From assembly GCA_036278635.1 (NCBI GenBank), contig DASUKQ010000070.1, positions 1 to 38,933 of the forward strand: a stretch of 38,933 bases of DNA, in the 5' to 3' direction. Origin of the DNA: 66-474 sp036278635. Its GTDB lineage: Bacteria; Pseudomonadota; Gammaproteobacteria; Xanthomonadales; Rhodanobacteraceae. The notes below the pieces were generated by a model. The model was not told where the DNA came from, searched no databases, and worked only from the letters and a program-made list of their open reading frames with translations. This document shows positions 8,018-16,751 of the stretch, piece by piece. A program made the position numbers and the translations under genes. Position 1 is the first letter of the stretch, and each line of letters opens with the position of its first letter.

Positions 8018-9181
8018 ATGAAACTGGCCCTGGTCATTCCATCCCTGGGCGGCGGCGGCGCGGAACGCGTGATGACCACGCTCGCGAATGCGTGGGCGAG
8101 CAACGGCCACGCCATCACGCTGATCACGCTTGCATCGGAACAGGCCGACAAGTATTCCCTGGATGCCTCGGTGCGCCGCATCGCACTGGGCGTGACGGGA
8201 AGGTCGTCGAATCCGCTGGATGCGATTGGCCACAACCTGGGCCGGATCCGCGCGCTGCGGCGCGCCATCAGGACGGCGCGACCGGACGCCCTGCTCAGCT
8301 TCACCACGCGCACCAACGTGTTGGTGCTGATCGCTGCCGGACGGGCGCGCGCGCGCGTGATCGTTTCCGAACGCACCGCGCCGGGTCCGTCCTGGGCACG
8401 CGGCGTCTGGCGCACGCTGGGACGACCGATGTATCGGCGCGCCGCCGCCGTGGTGGCGCAAACCCGACGCTGCGCCGACCGGATGGAAGCGATCCTCGAT
8501 TGCGCGGTCGATGTCATTCCCAACCCCGTAGCGCCCGGGTTCGGAGACCCGGCTCCCGATCCACGCACCCCGGCATCGCCGCGGGCCACGCACGCAGGCA
8601 GGCCACGCACCCTGCTGGCGGTGGGGCGCCTCACCCCGGAAAAAGGCTTCGACGGACTGGTCGACGCATTCGCGCAAGTTGCCGACCACCATCCGGAATG
8701 GAATCTGGTCATTCTGGGTGAAGGCCGGATGCGCGGGGCCTTGACGCGCGCCATCGCCGCGCGCGGACTCGCGGACCGCATCCGGCTGCCGGGATTCGAC
8801 GACCGGGTACGCCAGGCCATGCGCCGTGCCGACCTGTTCGTGCTGTCCTCGCGGTTCGAGGGTTTCCCCAACGCACTGCTCGAGGCGATGTCGGAAGGAC
8901 TGGCCTGCGTGAGTTTCGATTGCGAAGCCGGTCCGCGCGAACTCATCCGGCATCGCGAAAACGGTTGGCTGGTCCCCGCGCAGGACACTCGCGGCCTCGC
9001 GGCGGCGCTCGACACCCTGATGCACGACGAGGATCTTCGCGCGCGTCTCGGCACCGGGGCGCGCGAGGTCCGCACGCGTTATTCCATGCCCCGGATCATC
9101 GGCCAGTGGAACGCACTGCTCGCACGGACCGCGGGAACGGCCAACGGCCATGCACGTGCGGCCGCGGGAGACGGGGAATGA
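8018..9181 (+). CDS. GT4-family glycosyltransferase (first of four)
   Basis: A 387-residue GT-B glycosyltransferase. The N-terminal acceptor domain opens MKLALVIPSLGGGGAERVM, the glycine-rich loop of GT4 enzymes. The C-terminal donor domain has LLAVGRLTPEKGFDGLVDAF, then LPGFDDRV, then the EX7E-like motif FEGFPNALLEAMSEG. Reading starts at ATG 8018 (AGGG just upstream), not at the earlier in-frame ATG 7976, because the family begins at MKLAL. The stop overlaps the next start (ATGA), so the pair is coupled. It should be a retaining transferase that adds one sugar to the growing lipid-linked unit on the cytosolic face. Donor and linkage are unknown. Confidence 0.92.
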   Translation: MKLALVIPSLGGGGAERVMTTLANAWASNGHAITLITLASEQADKYSLDASVRRIALGVTGRSSNPLDAIGHNLGRIRALRRAIRTARPDALLSFTTRTNVLVLIAAGRARARVIVSERTAPGPSWARGVWRTLGRPMYRRAAAVVAQTRRCADRMEAILDCAVDVIPNPVAPGFGDPAPDPRTPASPRATHAGRPRTLLAVGRLTPEKGFDGLVDAFAQVADHHPEWNLVILGEGRMRGALTRAIAARGLADRIRLPGFDDRVRQAMRRADLFVLSSRFEGFPNALLEAMSEGLACVSFDCEAGPRELIRHRENGWLVPAQDTRGLAAALDTLMHDEDLRARLGTGAREVRTRYSMPRIIGQWNALLARTAGTANGHARAAAGDGE

Positions 9182-10404
9182 ACGCGCCCGACACCACGGT
9201 CCCGACAACGCCGATGCACGGCGTCACGGACCACGCCGCGCCCGCGGACGGCCGCAATCCGCGGGTCCTGTTCCTCATCCGCTCGTTCGGTCGGGGCGGC
9301 GCCCAGCGACAACTGGTGAGCCTGGCCGCGGCCCTTCGCCGCTCCGGCTGGGATGTCTCCGCGGCCTGCTTCTATGCGGGCGACGCCTTCCAGCGCGAGC
9401 TCGTCCGCGCGAACGTTCCGGTGATCGATTTGCGCAAGCGCGGTCGCTGGGACGTCGCGGGATTCCTGTGGCGATTGTGGCGGACATTCCGCAACAACGA
9501 CCCCGATATCGTCCACGGTTACCTCACCGTCGGGAATCTGCTGGCCTTGCTGGCGAGGCTTGCCCATCGCCGTGCGCGGGTCGTGTGGGGCGTGCGGTCC
9601 GCCTACATGGACCGGTCGCGCTACGACTGGACGTCGCGCCTCACGTTCCGGCTCAGCTGCGTGTTTGCGCGCCTGGCGGACGTGATCATCGTCAACTCGG
9701 AAGTCGGTGCGACGCACCACGCGGCGCTGGGGTATCCGCGCTCGCGCATCCGGGTGATTCCGAACGGCATCGACACCACGCGGTTCCGGTTCGACGCCGA
9801 CGGCCGCGCGCGCCTGCGCCAGGCATGGCGTGTCCCGGACGACGCGTTGCTGGTCGGACTGGTCGGCCGCCTGGATCCGATGAAGGACCACCCCACCTAC
9901 CTTGCGGCCGCCGCCACGCTCGCGGCGCGCGACCCCCGCTGGCGCTTCGTCTGCGTCGGCGAGGGCAAACCTGACTATGCGGCGACGTTGCGCTCGCAGG
10001 CCGATGCGCTGGGACTCGGAGACCGCCTGATCTGGGCGGGACCCCGCGGCGACATGCCGGCGGTTTACAGCGCGCTGGACGTTGCCGCCTCGACGTCCTA
10101 CGGCGAAAGTTTTCCCAACGTGATCGCCGAGGCGATGGCGTGCGGCCGGCCCTGCGTGGTGACCGACGTGGGTGATTCGGCGCGCATCGTGGGTCGGTGC
10201 GGCGCAGTGGTCGCCGCACACGATCCGGCTGCGTTCGCGGCAGCCGTCGAAAGCATCCTGCCGTGGCTGGCGCAGCGCGACGCCGACGACGACATGCACC
10301 AGGCTGCCCGCGCGCGCATCGTCGATGCCTATGCACTCGACGCGCTGCTGCGCAACTCCACGGCCACGCTCCGGGCGCTCTGCAGCGCCCACAGGTTCAC
10401 CTGA
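9178..10404 (+). CDS. GT4-family glycosyltransferase (second of four)
   Basis: A 408-residue GT-B enzyme starting at the ATGA overlap with the previous glycosyltransferase. About 28 variable residues precede the fold (VLFLIRSFGRGGAQRQLVSL). The acceptor domain contains HGYLTVGNLLALL and GVRSAYMDRSRYDW. The donor domain has IRVIPNGIDTTRF, GLVGRLDPMKDHPTYLAAAA and SYGESFPNVIAEAMACG, the usual GT4 nucleotide-sugar motif. It closely resembles the gene at 11758-12903 in the donor-domain motifs (PMKDH, ESFPNVIAEAMACG against EAFPNVVAEAMACG), suggesting a shared donor or a duplication. It lies just before the polytopic membrane protein. Confidence 0.92.
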   Translation: MNAPDTTVPTTPMHGVTDHAAPADGRNPRVLFLIRSFGRGGAQRQLVSLAAALRRSGWDVSAACFYAGDAFQRELVRANVPVIDLRKRGRWDVAGFLWRLWRTFRNNDPDIVHGYLTVGNLLALLARLAHRRARVVWGVRSAYMDRSRYDWTSRLTFRLSCVFARLADVIIVNSEVGATHHAALGYPRSRIRVIPNGIDTTRFRFDADGRARLRQAWRVPDDALLVGLVGRLDPMKDHPTYLAAAATLAARDPRWRFVCVGEGKPDYAATLRSQADALGLGDRLIWAGPRGDMPAVYSALDVAASTSYGESFPNVIAEAMACGRPCVVTDVGDSARIVGRCGAVVAAHDPAAFAAAVESILPWLAQRDADDDMHQAARARIVDAYALDALLRNSTATLRALCSAHRFT

Positions 10405-10409
10405 CGACC

Positions 10410-11642
10410 ATGGCCGTGCACCCCTTCCCGATCGACCAACTGATCTGGCCCACGATCGCGATCATGCTCGTCGGGTTCCTGCTTTCCGTGTGGTTCACGC
10501 GCCGGGTGGGCCTGAGCTGCTGGGTCGCGGCATTGAAGGCGGGGCTGTTCCTGGGCTATTTCGGTTTCATCTTCGATGGCACCTACACCTTTCTCGACGA
10601 CTGGAGGTACCTGCGCCTCGGTAAACAACTGGTCAGCGACGGCATCGGCATCTTCAACCTCATCCACAACTACGACTATGTCCGCAGCACGGTGGAAAGT
10701 TCGAACCTCTTTTATTACGTCTACAACGCCACCGCCCTTGTCACGTTCGGGCGCCACTATTTCGCACCCGTCGCGGCCAACATCCTGTTGACCTTCGTCG
10801 CGGCAGGCATGCTGATGAAGGCCGCGCGCATGGGGCTTGGCATGAGCCGCAGCACCAGCGTCGGCCTGTTCGTGTTCCTGGCGCTCAGTCCCACCATGCT
10901 TGCCTGGTCCACGCTCGCCAACCTCAAGGACATCCTCGTCGCCATGGGGACCGCGGGAGTGGTTTATGCCGTCGCCCTTGTCGAAGCCGGCAAGGCCAAG
11001 CGCGCGGTGCCGATCACGATCGGGTTCGGGCTCGTGTTGCTGGCCACACGCTTCTACGTCCCGCTGATGCTCGGCGCCGCATTCGGGATCACGTTGATCG
11101 TCTCGCGCCGTGGACGGCGCAGCCCGTGGCTCTGGCTGGCGGCGATCGTTGCGCTGGTCGTCGTCGTGTACGGACTCGACCAGGGCAGCCTCGGCAGCGC
11201 GTACCACGAGTTTCGTTCCCGCCTCGGCAATCCGGTGACCGGCATCGTGCGTTTCATCGCCACACCCATTCCGTTCCACACGGAGCCGCAATACGCCTTC
11301 CTCAACCTGCCGCAATCGTTCTTCTGGATCCTCCTGCCGCTCCAGTTCTACGGGCTGCTCGCGGTATGGCGGACCCGGAAGATGACGGCCCGGTACATGG
11401 TCATCTATTTCGTGATGCTGACGTTGCTGTACGGCATGTTCCCGACCCTGCAGGGGCCGCGCCACCGGGTCCAGCTGGACGGACTGATCGTGGTGTTCCA
11501 GTACTTCGGCATCCTGGCGCTCGTGCGGCAGCGCTTCCGCTTCCGGCGCAGGCCACGCCTTGCGCCCGCGAGGCCGCTCCCGACCCGCGCGGATGAACGC
11601 ATGCACGAAGGACTTTCCCGTCAGCCCGAGCGGAGCGTGTGA
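10410..11642 (+). CDS. Polytopic membrane protein, candidate Wzy polymerase or GT-C glycosyltransferase
   Basis: A 410-residue integral membrane protein with roughly nine to eleven predicted helices; I do not recognise the family. The first loop after the second helix carries TYTFLDDWRYLRLGKQL (Asp63-Asp64), like the acidic first-loop motif of GT-C and related enzymes. Later segments include LLATRFYVPLMLG, and a late loop with PTLQGPRHRVQLD that has the Arg/His residues often seen in polymerases. It is the only gene in the locus with the right topology for a Wzy polymerase, which a flippase-dependent pathway needs. That role is inferred from context. The ATG lies six bases after the preceding stop, and the C-terminal 45 residues are Arg-rich and cytosolic. 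Confidence 0.82.
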   Translation: MAVHPFPIDQLIWPTIAIMLVGFLLSVWFTRRVGLSCWVAALKAGLFLGYFGFIFDGTYTFLDDWRYLRLGKQLVSDGIGIFNLIHNYDYVRSTVESSNLFYYVYNATALVTFGRHYFAPVAANILLTFVAAGMLMKAARMGLGMSRSTSVGLFVFLALSPTMLAWSTLANLKDILVAMGTAGVVYAVALVEAGKAKRAVPITIGFGLVLLATRFYVPLMLGAAFGITLIVSRRGRRSPWLWLAAIVALVVVVYGLDQGSLGSAYHEFRSRLGNPVTGIVRFIATPIPFHTEPQYAFLNLPQSFFWILLPLQFYGLLAVWRTRKMTARYMVIYFVMLTLLYGMFPTLQGPRHRVQLDGLIVVFQYFGILALVRQRFRFRRRPRLAPARPLPTRADERMHEGLSRQPERSV

Positions 11643-11757
11643 CGATGCGTCACGAGAGCATCCGGGATGGCCGCGGCAACATCGTCGACGAAACATGTCG
11701 AGCCCGCCTGCGCGCGTCCGAGCGCGGGCACGCGCCCGCGAGGCCGGGGCCCTGCGC

Positions 11758-12903
11758 ATGAAGATCTGCCACGTCATCACCGGGCTGGAAACCGGCGGCG
11801 CGCAGACCGCGCTGTATCGCCTGCTGCAGATCCTGCGCCCGCCGGCCTTCGAACACGTGGTCGTGGCCCTCGCTGCGAAGGGAACGATGAGCGCCCGGAT
11901 GGCGGACCGGGCGGAGCTGCATCACCTCGACATGCGTCCCGGTCGTTTGCTGCCGCACGAGATCGTGCGCCTGCGCCGCGTGTTGCGTGACAGTCGTTCC
12001 GACGTGGTCCAGGGCTGGATGTATCACGCCAACCTGATGGCGTCGATGGCTGGCTGGCGCGGGTCCGCGCCGATCGTCTGGAACATCCGTCATTCCCTGC
12101 ACGACGTGCGGGAAGAGAAACGACCCACGCGATGGGTGATCCGGGCCGGCGCCCGACTTTCGCGCGGGCCCGCGCGGATCATTTTCAATGCGGCCGTCAG
12201 CCGCGCGCAGCATGTCGCCTTCGGTTACGACGGCGACCGGTCGGTGGTGATCCCGAACGGTTTCGATACCCGCACGTTCGCACCCCGCCCGGAGGAGCGC
12301 GCACGACTGCGCGACGAGCTGCGGATCGCCCCGGATGCCTTCGCGGTCGGGCTGGTGGCGCGGGTGCATCCGATGAAGGACCACGCCAATTTCCTGCACG
12401 CGGCGAAGCACCTTGCGGCGAGTTGTCCCCGCGCCGTGTTCGTCCTGGTCGGCGAGGGCGCGGACGCAAAAAATGGCGCATTGGGCGCCTTGATCGACGA
12501 GCTGGATCTGCGCGACCGCGTTCGCCTGTGCGGCCGGCGCACGGATATCGCGGCCATCAACAACGCGCTGGATGTCGCCGCGTCCGCCTCCGCGTGGGGC
12601 GAAGCCTTTCCCAACGTGGTCGCCGAAGCGATGGCGTGTGGCGTCCCGTGCGTGGTGACGAATGTCGGTGACGCGCCGGCGATCGTTGCAGACACCGGCA
12701 TGGTGGTGCCGCCGCGCGATGCCGAGGCTTTGGGCGCGGCGTGGGCGAACCTCGCCGCACTCGGCGAAGAGGGTCGGCGTGCACTCGGCCGGCGCGCGCG
12801 CCGGCGCATCGTGGAGCACTACGCCATCGACTCGGGCGCACGCCGTTATGCGGACCTCTACCGGGCCGTCACGGACACACCATGCACGCATCCATGGAAA
12901 TGA
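11758..12903 (+). CDS. GT4-family glycosyltransferase (third of four)
   Basis: A 381-residue GT-B glycosyltransferase. MKICHVITGLETGGAQTALY is the N-terminal glycine-rich loop. WNIRHSLHD and VSRAQHVAFGY lie in the acceptor domain. VVIPNGFDTRTF, GLVARVHPMKDHANFL and WGEAFPNVVAEAMACG form the donor site. The start at 11758 follows family convention; an in-frame ATG at 11695 would add 21 Arg/Ala-rich residues of no evident purpose. The 115-base gap before it is one of the larger ones inside the cluster. Its donor motifs are close to those of the enzyme at 9178-10404. Cytosolic, membrane-associated sugar transfer is expected; specificity is unknown. Confidence 0.9.
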   Translation: MKICHVITGLETGGAQTALYRLLQILRPPAFEHVVVALAAKGTMSARMADRAELHHLDMRPGRLLPHEIVRLRRVLRDSRSDVVQGWMYHANLMASMAGWRGSAPIVWNIRHSLHDVREEKRPTRWVIRAGARLSRGPARIIFNAAVSRAQHVAFGYDGDRSVVIPNGFDTRTFAPRPEERARLRDELRIAPDAFAVGLVARVHPMKDHANFLHAAKHLAASCPRAVFVLVGEGADAKNGALGALIDELDLRDRVRLCGRRTDIAAINNALDVAASASAWGEAFPNVVAEAMACGVPCVVTNVGDAPAIVADTGMVVPPRDAEALGAAWANLAALGEEGRRALGRRARRRIVEHYAIDSGARRYADLYRAVTDTPCTHPWK

Positions 12904-13048
12904 ATCCCGTGGACATCCATCGCGCGGTCCGGCCTGCCACCGTGCACGGGTTGCCGGGTGGACTTCCCGATCCACGGCCTTTGTGGGGTCGCCGCATCGA
13001 TGCCGCATCACCCTTCGCCGACGCGACTTGCATGAGGACGCCCTCGCC

Positions 13049-15058
13049 ATGTGTGGCATAGCCGGTTTCTGGGACGTTGCACACCGCCTGGGCGCGGACC
13101 CGGGCGCCGCCATGCTGCGCCGGATGACGCGTTCGATCCGCCATCGCGGGCCCGACGACGAGGGCTTCTTCCGGGATGCCGCGGCCGGCATCGCGCTGGG
13201 CCACCGGCGTCTGTCGGTCGTCGATCTTTCGCCGGAAGGACACCAGCCGATGGTGTCGGCCAGCGGCCGGTACGTGATGGTCTACAACGGCGAGGTCTAC
13301 AACCACCGGGCCCTGCGGCAGGAGCTCTCGCGATTCGGTGCGGCGTTCCGCGGACATTCGGACACGGAGGCCATGCTGGCGGCGATCGAGCGCTGGGGCC
13401 TCGACGAGGCCTTGAAGCGCTTCGTCGGCATGTTTGCCTTTGCGTTGTGGGACCGCCGCGAACGCTCGCTTTCGCTGGGCCGCGACCGTCTCGGCATCAA
13501 GCCGCTGTATTACGGGTGGGTCGGCTCGCTGTTCGTGTTCGCATCGGAACTCAAGGCCATGACGGCCGTTTCCGGTTTCGCCAACCCGATCGACCGCGAT
13601 GCCCTGTGCCTGCTGCTGCGCCACAACTACATCACCGCGCCCCATTCCATCTACCGGGGCATCCGCAAGCTGGAGCCGGGAACGATCCTCACGCTCGGGG
13701 CCGGCGACGTCGCAAAGGTACCGGCGGACGATTCGCTCGTAACCGCGCGGACGCGCACGTTCTGGTCCGCGCGCGAAGTCGCGGAAGCCGGCGCCGCCGA
13801 GCGCCTGCGGCTGGGCGATGCCGATGCAGTCGACGAGCTCGATCGCTTGCTGCGCGACGCCGTGGCGCTGCGGATGGAGGCGGACGTTCCGCTGGGTGCG
13901 TTCCTTTCCGGAGGGGTGGATTCATCGCTGGTGGTGGCGCTGATGCAGGCGCAGTCCGCGCGCCCGGTCCAGACCTTTTCCATCGGGTTCCGGGAAAAAC
14001 GCTACGACGAGGCCGTGCACGCCAACGCGGTCGCCAGGCACCTGAACACGGCGCACCACGAGTTGTACGTCACCGCACGCGATGCCCTGGACGTGGTGCC
14101 GCGGTTGCCCGAAATCTTCGACGAGCCGTTTTCCGATTCGTCGCAGATCCCGACCTTCCTGGTGTCGCAACTGGCACGCGGCAGCGTCACGGTGAGTCTG
14201 TCCGGCGATGGCGGCGACGAATTGTTCGGCGGCTATCGCCGCTATTTCGCCGCCCAGAAAATCGAGCGCGGGCTCGGCTACCTGCCGGCCGGCATGCAGC
14301 GACGGATGGCGCGCTCGCTCTCGCGCCACGCTGGCTTCCACGAATCCGCGCTGGCGGGACTCAACGCCTGCCTGCCGGCGCGATGGAGGATGAAGCGGCC
14401 GAAATCGAAGGTGGCGGTCCTGGCCCGCATGCTCGAAGCCGGCTCGCAGGAAGAGCGCTATCGACTGCTGATGTCGCATACCCGCATTCCCGCCGCGATC
14501 GTCTTGCACGCAACCGAACCCGCGGTCGCGGGCAATCCCGCGCCGGACTCGAACGTGGGCTCGGGGATCGAGCGGATGATGTACAACGATCTGGTCACCT
14601 ATCTCCCGGGTGACATCCTCACCAAGGTCGACCGCGCGAGCATGGCGGTGAGCCTGGAAGCACGGGTGCCGCTGCTGGACCACCGGGTTGCGGAGTTCGC
14701 GTGGCGCATTCCCATCGGGCAGAAAGTCCGGCACGGACAGGGCAAATGGCTGTTGCGCGAAGTCCTGTACCGGTACGTGCCGCGGCAATTGATGGCCCGT
14801 CCCAAGCAGGGCTTCGGCGTCCCCATCGGCGAGTGGTTGCGGGGACCTTTGCGCGATTGGGCGGAAGCCCTGCTGGATGCGCGGCGGCTGCGGGATGAAG
14901 GCTACTTCGATCCGGGAGCCGTGAGGCACCTTCTGGACGCCCACCTCGCGGGAACGACCAACGAGGGCGCCCGGTTGTGGGACGTGTTGATGTTCCAGGC
15001 ATGGCTTGAAGAAGCCACGCGCGACCGTTTGCAAGTGCACGACGAGGTCGTCGCATGA
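13049..15058 (+). CDS. AsnB-like glutamine-dependent amidotransferase (asparagine synthase family)
   Basis: A 669-residue two-domain enzyme. It starts MCGIAGFW, so removal of Met exposes the Cys nucleophile of a class II glutaminase domain (with RHRGPDDEG and YNGEVYNH). The synthetase domain carries the pyrophosphatase loop SGGVDSS at residues 287-293 and SLSGDGGDELFGGY. These activate a carboxylate with ATP and amidate it with glutamine-derived ammonia. In polysaccharide loci such proteins are thought to amidate uronic acids or amino-acid substituents rather than make free asparagine. GAGG lies upstream of the ATG, which was chosen over longer frames because of the required Cys2. Its stop overlaps the next start (ATGA). 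Relatives are annotated as exosortase-associated, but no exosortase or PEP-CTERM gene is visible here. Confidence 0.92.
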   Translation: MCGIAGFWDVAHRLGADPGAAMLRRMTRSIRHRGPDDEGFFRDAAAGIALGHRRLSVVDLSPEGHQPMVSASGRYVMVYNGEVYNHRALRQELSRFGAAFRGHSDTEAMLAAIERWGLDEALKRFVGMFAFALWDRRERSLSLGRDRLGIKPLYYGWVGSLFVFASELKAMTAVSGFANPIDRDALCLLLRHNYITAPHSIYRGIRKLEPGTILTLGAGDVAKVPADDSLVTARTRTFWSAREVAEAGAAERLRLGDADAVDELDRLLRDAVALRMEADVPLGAFLSGGVDSSLVVALMQAQSARPVQTFSIGFREKRYDEAVHANAVARHLNTAHHELYVTARDALDVVPRLPEIFDEPFSDSSQIPTFLVSQLARGSVTVSLSGDGGDELFGGYRRYFAAQKIERGLGYLPAGMQRRMARSLSRHAGFHESALAGLNACLPARWRMKRPKSKVAVLARMLEAGSQEERYRLLMSHTRIPAAIVLHATEPAVAGNPAPDSNVGSGIERMMYNDLVTYLPGDILTKVDRASMAVSLEARVPLLDHRVAEFAWRIPIGQKVRHGQGKWLLREVLYRYVPRQLMARPKQGFGVPIGEWLRGPLRDWAEALLDARRLRDEGYFDPGAVRHLLDAHLAGTTNEGARLWDVLMFQAWLEEATRDRLQVHDEVVA

Positions 15059-15954
15059 CGGGGCAGGCCGCGCTGCCGCGGGATGCGCAAGAACCGCGTG
15101 CGGGCCGCGCGGACTGGATCGCCGCGCTCGCGTTTGCGCCGCGCAAGGAATCGTGGGTGGCCTCGTCGGAGGGCAACTTCTACAAGATCTTCCGCAGCAG
15201 CGACGACCCGGCGCGCGACTGGCTGGACCCCGCGTGCATCGAACAGGCCCGCCGCGAATATGCCGACATGCAGCTTCTGCACCGCTTCAGCGGGCGCGTC
15301 TGTCGCCCGTTGCGGGTGGATCACGCCTGCGTCGTGTATCCCCACCTGTCGGGCCCCGACCTGCGCGTGATGTTGCGGCGGCGCGGCGGCGCGCAAGGGG
15401 CGACCGGCCTGCGCGAAGCCATGTCGCTGCTCGCCCGGCTGCACGCCGCAGGCGATGCCGTGTCGCATTACCCGTCCAAGGACTATCTGGTCGACAACCA
15501 CCTCTCTCCCGACGCGGACGTGTTGCGGCGCATCAGCGAATGCGGGCGCACGCTCTGCATCGAGGGTTTCGAGGTCCGCAATTTCAGGTACGACCGCGAT
15601 CGCAACGAATGGTCGTTCTTCGATCCGCAGGTCGTTCATCGGGGCGTGCCGGAAAACGATCTCGCGCGCTTCCTCGTTTCACTGCTGATGGTTAACTGGG
15701 GTAAAGGCGGATCCCCGAAAATATGGACCGGCTTCGAATCCCCTGACCTGGTTTCAACCTACGAACACGCCGCGTCGCGGCCGGTCGACAAGATATTGCT
15801 CAATTATTTTCTGCACGAAACGATCGCGATGCGACGGCACTTTGCCGAACGGGCCCTGCGGGCGATGCACGGCGTACCGCGGCTCCTGGGTCGGCCATAC
15901 CTGGCCGCCTATTTCCTGCAACTCGAGAAATGGGCGACAAGCCATGCCTTTTGA
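15055..15954 (+). CDS. Kinase-fold protein (LPS kinase/APH-like), atypical catalytic loop
   Basis: A 299-residue protein that resembles lipopolysaccharide/aminoglycoside-type small-molecule kinases rather than a recognised family. GNFYKIFR (Lys44) fits the ATP-binding lysine, REYADMQLLHRF (Glu69) the helix-C glutamate and LLARLHAAG the helix before the catalytic loop. The usual HGD loop is missing. SKDYLVDN (Asp143, Asn148) has the right Asp-to-Asn spacing of five, while RNFRYDRDRNEWSFFDP (Asn176, Asp190) has the right spacing to a metal-binding Asp. A roughly 28-residue insertion or a degenerate site is therefore possible. It is coupled to the amidotransferase by ATGA and overlaps the next methyltransferase by 11 bases. 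It may phosphorylate a sugar or lipid of the polymer, or be a pseudokinase. Confidence 0.83.
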   Translation: MTGQAALPRDAQEPRAGRADWIAALAFAPRKESWVASSEGNFYKIFRSSDDPARDWLDPACIEQARREYADMQLLHRFSGRVCRPLRVDHACVVYPHLSGPDLRVMLRRRGGAQGATGLREAMSLLARLHAAGDAVSHYPSKDYLVDNHLSPDADVLRRISECGRTLCIEGFEVRNFRYDRDRNEWSFFDPQVVHRGVPENDLARFLVSLLMVNWGKGGSPKIWTGFESPDLVSTYEHAASRPVDKILLNYFLHETIAMRRHFAERALRAMHGVPRLLGRPYLAAYFLQLEKWATSHAF

Positions 15955-16678
15955 CTACGAGCGCGACACCCGGGGGTTTTACCAGGACGAGGCCACGGCG
16001 CAGCGCTACCACGACATGTACGCGGCTCCGCGCGGCTGGCGCAATCTTCCGTCCCGGGTCGTGGCGAACAACGAGCGGCGCGTGGTGCGATCCGCGCTGA
16101 CGCGGGTTCCGCACCGCAGCGCGCTCGACATCCCCGTCGGCACGGGCAAGCTTGCCGGCGTGTTCGCGTCGCTGGGAACGCGCGTCGTGGCCGCCGATGT
16201 CTCGCCGAGCATGCTGAAGCGCGCCGAGGCCGAGTTCTCGAAAGCAGGGCACGGCCACGCCACCTTCCAGGTCGCCGATGCCGCGGAGCTCGATGATTTC
16301 GAAGACGGCGCCTTTGACGTCGTGGTATGCCTGCGCCTGATGCACCGCGTGCCTTCCGCATTGCGCATGCGCATGTTGCGGCAGTTCGCGCGCATCGCGC
16401 CCCACACCATCGTGTCCTTCGGAATCGAAAACGGTTTCCACGGCATGCGGCGGTCGCTGAGGGCCGCGATCTTCGGGGGGCGAAAGGATGCATTGTGCTT
16501 CTGCAGCCTGGCGCAGGCTCGCGCCGAACTCGAACCCGTGTTCGACGTCGTGACCCGGAGCTGGATCGCCCCCGCGCTTTCGCAGGAGATGATCTTCCTG
16601 CTCGAGTCGAAACTGCAGCCCGCAGGATCCCTCGACGGACTGCATCCTGCAGCGGCCGGACCACCGGCGGCTTCCTGA
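15944..16678 (+). CDS. SAM-dependent class I methyltransferase (second)
   Basis: A 244-residue Rossmann-fold methyltransferase. Motif I is ALDIPVGTGKLAGVFA (about residues 60-75), followed by VVAADVSPSMLKRAEAEF (acidic strand 2, SAM ribose contact), VADAAELDDF and VVVCLRLMHRV in the strand-4 position. The C-terminal half is short and includes ALCFCSLAQARAELEPVFDV, typical of small-substrate enzymes. Its start lies inside the end of the kinase-like gene, an 11-base overlap that points to coupled translation. It may methylate the same residue that the kinase or amidotransferase modifies, for example as a terminal cap, but that is inference. The last 20 residues are low-complexity Ala/Pro. Confidence 0.88.
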   Translation: MPFDYERDTRGFYQDEATAQRYHDMYAAPRGWRNLPSRVVANNERRVVRSALTRVPHRSALDIPVGTGKLAGVFASLGTRVVAADVSPSMLKRAEAEFSKAGHGHATFQVADAAELDDFEDGAFDVVVCLRLMHRVPSALRMRMLRQFARIAPHTIVSFGIENGFHGMRRSLRAAIFGGRKDALCFCSLAQARAELEPVFDVVTRSWIAPALSQEMIFLLESKLQPAGSLDGLHPAAAGPPAAS

Positions 16679-16751
16679 AGATTACGCCCGCGCACACCGA
16701 CCGCCGTGTGCGGGCCTCGATCCGTCGACGCCGGCGGGAGGAGTGCACGAC

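Noticed and set aside
13049..15058. Exosortase A/PEP-CTERM system suggested by the AsnB-like amidotransferase
   Set aside because: Neighbouring exosortase, PEP-CTERM proteins and the usual XrtA-linked genes are absent from the window; only the general AsnB family can be claimed.
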